Part shown: piece after piece, positions 60,585-64,000 of the stretch
Numbering within the stretch: the stretch's first letter is position 1
Layout: every line of letters starts with the position of its first letter
Assembly: GCA_035578175.1 (NCBI GenBank)
Contig: JAQMRL010000007.1
Span: 45,575,391 to 45,639,390, forward strand
From: Catonia carolina
Taxonomy: Eukaryota; Arthropoda; Insecta; Hemiptera; Achilidae
Direction: 5' to 3'
Length of the DNA stretch: 64,000 nt
The notes under the pieces: generated by a model
What the model was told of the DNA's origin: nothing
Databases searched by the model: none
What the model saw: only the letters and a program-made list of their open reading frames with translations
Translations under genes and position numbers: made by a program

Positions 60585-61330
60585 AAAAACCGAGTTTTCT
60601 CCGTATAGACTATGCTACGCGTTTTCAGGCCCTCTGAACTCAAAAAACATGTTTCTAACAATTGGTGTTTGTGTGGGGGTGGTGATGGGGTTGTGGGGGG
60701 GGGTGAAAAATATCTTATAAATAGAATAGTGTACGAAGTTGAACTTGGAACTTCAATTAGGTATCACTACGGGACCCGATACAAACATTTTTATCAAAGT
60801 CGGTCAACTGGAAGTAGTTGTTTATTCGTGTGATTTTTCATTTTCTCAAGGACGGCTCCGATATTTTTTTAAAAATTGCTCCTCATTTACTACATTTTTT
60901 TATGCTCTACAAGTTAGGGTAAGCGAACAGAAGATGTCTGCTAAAATTCTTGGGAAGCCTGTATTTCCGTAGAAAAAAATGATTTTTTTTATGCATTTTA
61001 GGGAAGAAAGTATATAACAAAAGTTGTTAAACTTTAAAAACCTACAATTTTTTTATTTCAAGTGTTTTTTTGTACAACGCTTAATTTGGCGTCAATATAT
61101 TGAATTTAAATATATTTAATTAATATATATTTAATATATATTAATACATATTTATTTAATATATTTAATTTTCAATATATTTTAATAAAAATCGGTAAAA
61201 TATTATTTTTTTAAGATTGCGGCTATTAGTATGTACTTTACGACAAACATGTAGGCCTAAATAAAGTTATAGGAAATAAAAAATTTTTGTCTAGTTTAAT
61301 GTCAGTTCTGATTTTCCGTATTTTTATGTT
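60585..61330 (-). mobile_element. Family H copy 20 (old, both ends lost)
   Basis: Recognisable from ACCGAGTTTTCTCC through AAAAACATGTTTCTAACAAT, a G-rich degenerate microsatellite (60665-60706, GGTGGTGATGGGGTTG), ACGGGACCCGATACAAAC and part of the tandem units to TGATTTTCCGTATTTTTA. It contains an expanded TATTTAATATA-type tract at 61097-61190. The most diverged copy. Confidence 0.75.
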
Positions 61331-61490
61331 AAAAATTATTAATATTTATTTATCGAAAAGGCAAGATGGAAGTGGATAAAGACATTTTAATTTTTAAAGT
61401 GTTATTAAAAATTTTTATATGGGACAAACGGTTGAAGTACCACACAAACTGCAATACAGTGGACAAGGTATGGTAGGACATAGATGGATG

Positions 61491-61689
61491 TAGAAGACGG
61501 TAATTTTTTTTTTTTTGTTTAACGTCCGACTGTTTTGCAATTATTGCTAATGCAGACGGTGAGAAGGATGATAGATGAAAATGAGTGATGACAAACTGCC
61601 AGACCTGACCGGGAATCGAACCCGAGACCCCGGCGTAGAAGCCAGTTGCGCTAACCACTACGCCAACGAGCCGGCCTAGAAGACGGTAA
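61491..61689 (-). mobile_element. tRNA-derived SINE, copy 4, with 13-bp target duplication
   Basis: Minus strand; T-run at 61504 (poly-A tail), intact B box GGTTCGATTCC (near 61612) and A-box-like TGGCGTAGTGGTTAGCGC. TAGAAGACGGTAA at 61491-61503 is repeated at 61677-61689, so the SINE proper is 61504-61676. Nearly identical to copy 3, which suggests both are recent. Confidence 0.92.
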
Positions 61690-61889
61690 GTGAGGAATTA
61701 AGTTATTTATAAAAATATTTATTGTACATACATTTTTATGTCCTAAATTACTACAAAACAAATATTTTTCATTAGGTACTTACTGCTATCGAGCGTGGTA
61801 GTCATGCAAGCTTACCGTATGTTAGTATTATCTAGATATAAATAATAAAATAGAATTATCTAACTACGTATTTTATATCTCTTCTTACG

Positions 61890-62554
61890 TAAGCGTACGT
61901 CCATAGTGCACCCGCTTTCCGCTCCCTGCTTGCAGCTTGACCACGGCAGACCCAACCCGCTTCGTGAACCTGTGCGATTGTAGCCGGTGGTGTCCATAAA
62001 GCACCGCTTGCGGGAACGTGTCGGTTCTTTGCGTGGCCCTTCAACGTTTGTCCCATTTAACACTTTTTAAAAACACTATAGAAATTAAAATCTCTTCCAT
62101 CCTGTCTTGTCGGTTAATATTAATCAAAACAGGAAAAAAACAGAAGAAGAACAAGTGAGAAACCACTGCATCAGAAATTCTACACCAAACTGACCGTGCG
62201 GGTGAAGCGGGAAGCGAGAAAAAGAAACAATAATTCATTCCGGTAAACGCTGGTAAAAGCGGATTGAGACGGTTGAAGCGGGCTGGCAGGTACTCTGTGG
62301 CTACGGGTGTACATTTTCCAAACAGTTTTTTCCCTGCTAGTCTGCCGCAATAGAGTGAGATGCGAGAAGCGGTGCACTATTGACGTACACCAACTCAAAG
62401 CCAACCGAGAAGAACCGACACGTTCCCACAAGCGGTGCTCTATGACTACCACCGCCTACAATAGCACAGGTTTACGATGCGGGTTGTATTGGGTCTGCCG
62501 TGGTCAAGTCGGCATGCAGGCAGCGAGAACCGGGTGCATTATGGACGTACGCTA
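61890..62554. mobile_element. Non-autonomous DNA transposon with long (about 155 bp) inverted ends
   Basis: The left arm 61890-62040 and right arm 62400-62554 are inverted copies with about 85% identity. Blocks include AAGCGTACGTCCATAGTGCA, GACCACGGCAGACCCAA, GTGCGATTGTAGCCGGTGG and AAGCACCGCTTGCGGGAACG. The middle (360 bp) has no transposase, and a third copy of the end motif (GCGGTGCACTATTGACGTAC) lies at 62369-62390. Much more GC-rich than the surroundings. Superfamily not determined: no clear target duplication. Confidence 0.75.
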
Positions 62555-63307
62555 AGAGTTCTAAGCGGGGAATGGAACAGTCTTGACAGGAGCGATGCGT
62601 GATTTGGCTATCGGTAGTTTATAGGAACGCACCTCGGCTTCATTATTTATAACAAGATACAATACTACCGTATAACCGACTTCACTTGCAGCAGAGAAAC
62701 CACGAAGTTACATCGAATCTGGTTGACAATAGGAAAATGGACGAATTAAGTTTATAGACGATGCAACCGTAAGGGTCTGGGTTGAATTGCGATGGAGCTT
62801 TCTCTCAAATTTCTCTCATTCTCTTAGACCAGCCTTTCCGTTCATTTTAAGGCACTTACTCTCATAGACACACAAGTTTTATCAAAATAAAATGTCTGAT
62901 CTTGGCTTATCGGGAGTGTTTTCTCCTTAAACAAACTGTGAGTTCCTTGGAGTACACTGGCGATAAATTCTTGTCGTGGTTTGCTTCCAAGTTAAGTACA
63001 TAGGTCCTAATGAACCAAACCAAATAAAATAAAATCACACCTGATTATAATTTTCAAGAGTGACATATCGTATTCATTGATACATTTGTCGCTGTAATGC
63101 GCTCGTATGCTTGGTGAGCGAGGTAATCGTACAAGTACATAACTCGCTGAAAACAGAATCCGGGAATACAACGGATGCAGTAGTATTTAAAATTCCTCCA
63201 TCGACCTTGAAGCTCACAATTAAGCGCCCCATAGTAAAGTGTTTAATCATTTTCATTCAAAGTTCTTAAGTACTCAAGACGTTAGGTCTATGCGTAACTT
63301 AAAAAAA
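62555..63307. other. No recognised feature
   Basis: Mixed composition; no frame with known motifs. Confidence 0.45.
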
Positions 63308-64000
63308 TCTGGTGTGAAACACTCACACAACTTTCTCTTGCCAATGCAAATAATGACCATTATAACCTAACATTAGTAATAAAACATTAGAAATAAATAA
63401 AAAACTAACCTCAATGAACATAACAAAATTTTAATTATTAGTGAAAGACACAAAATGAAAATCAACCTCAGTTTGGCTTAAAAATACAGAAAATCACTCT
63501 TTCACGCTATATTAGGCTCTGTAGAGAAAAATGTTTTAAATAAAAGTTGTAGATCTTATAATTTTCTACAAATTTGATTATATACACTTTTGTAGTTAAA
63601 TGCATACTAAGCCCGAATTCTTAAAAAAATCGATATTTCACACGTTTTCGTGAGAAAAAAACAGAAAATCGTTAATTACCGCTAAACTAAGCGTTATACA
63701 AAAAAACGTTTGAAATAAAAGTTGTAGGACTTTAAATTCTCTACAACTTTTAATATGAAAATTTTTGCCCTAAAATGCATATTAAAGCCGTAATCTTAAA
63801 AAAACAATTTCTTTACGTGAAAACGGCCTCACCGAGAATTTCAGCTAACATGGCGCCTACCCTATCTTGTAGAGCATAAAAAATGAGTAAACCAAGCGAT
63901 TTAAAAAAAAATCGTAGGACCAATTTTTGAGAAAATCGCAAAAAAGTGAAAAATTACACGAATGAACTACTACTTCCGGTTGACCGATTTTGATGAAAAT
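63308..64000 (+). mobile_element. Family H copy 21 (cut by window end)
   Basis: Starts TCTGGTGTGAAACAC and runs through both tandem units to CCGATTTTGATGAAAAT at the last base. The microsatellite and hairpin end lie outside the window. Confidence 0.9.

Noticed and set aside
61856..62555. Several overlapping open frames of 65-90 codons
   Set aside because: They lie in the two inverted arms of the GC-rich transposon and mirror each other; open because of base composition, without known motifs.

Overview
The window is a gene-poor, AT-rich stretch of an animal nuclear genome, most likely an insect and perhaps a hemipteran. This is inferred from the mix of mobile elements; the species cannot be read from the sequence. 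No intact host gene was recognised. Almost everything that can be identified is a mobile element or its wreckage, often nested, so insertion order can be read in several places.

The dominant component is one short dispersed repeat, called family H here. It has about 21 full, truncated or rearranged copies and makes up roughly 29% of the window (about 18.7 kb). In the orientation called + here, a copy starts TCTGGTGTGAAACAC. About 20 bases in it carries ACTTTCTCTTGCC, and it ends with a CCTATAT/ATATAGG hairpin followed by GGCAAGAGAAAGT, the exact reverse complement of the subterminal motif. It also contains two diverged tandem units of about 175 bp, a conserved block, and a (CA)n tract whose length differs in every copy. 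No protein is encoded. This layout (asymmetric terminal inverted repeats, hairpins at both ends, internal microsatellite, T/A-run targets without duplication) fits non-autonomous Helentrons (HINE or DINE-1-like). If that polarity holds, the biological sense strand is the reverse of the + convention used here.

Region by region. 0.2-0.8 kb: palindromic TA-flanked MITE. 0.84-4.26 kb: nearly full-length RTE-type LINE with an 11-bp target duplication. 4.4 and 8.7 kb: tRNA-derived SINEs. 5.6-7 kb: LINE ORF1 relic cut by H. 11-15 kb: piggyBac-like element, inverted mariner relic, and a complete-ended but broken mariner. 15-18.6 kb: LINE endonuclease relic, two H copies, an LTR-like segment. 20.5-21.3 kb: mariner relic split by a SINE. 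23-31 kb: H copies, a second dispersed repeat (two copies), LINE fragments, a palindromic MITE. 31.5-34.2 kb: LINE gag-like relic, then an endogenous viral fragment with a viral superfamily 1 helicase P-loop. 38.5-42 kb: piggyBac-like element broken by three H copies. 42.1-44.2 kb: 617-bp tandem array. 44.5-46.5 kb: H copy split by a TTAA-flanked Kolobok-like element. 46.6-49.3 kb: TIR element containing H, and an internally deleted LINE with an open fused frame. 50-57 kb: more H. 58.7-62.6 kb: palindrome, mariner inserted in an older repeat, SINE, and a long-TIR element. The window ends inside another H copy.

These parts do not form a working gene set. They record successive transposition: old LINE, mariner and piggyBac relics served as targets for SINEs and H copies, and at least one H copy was itself a target.
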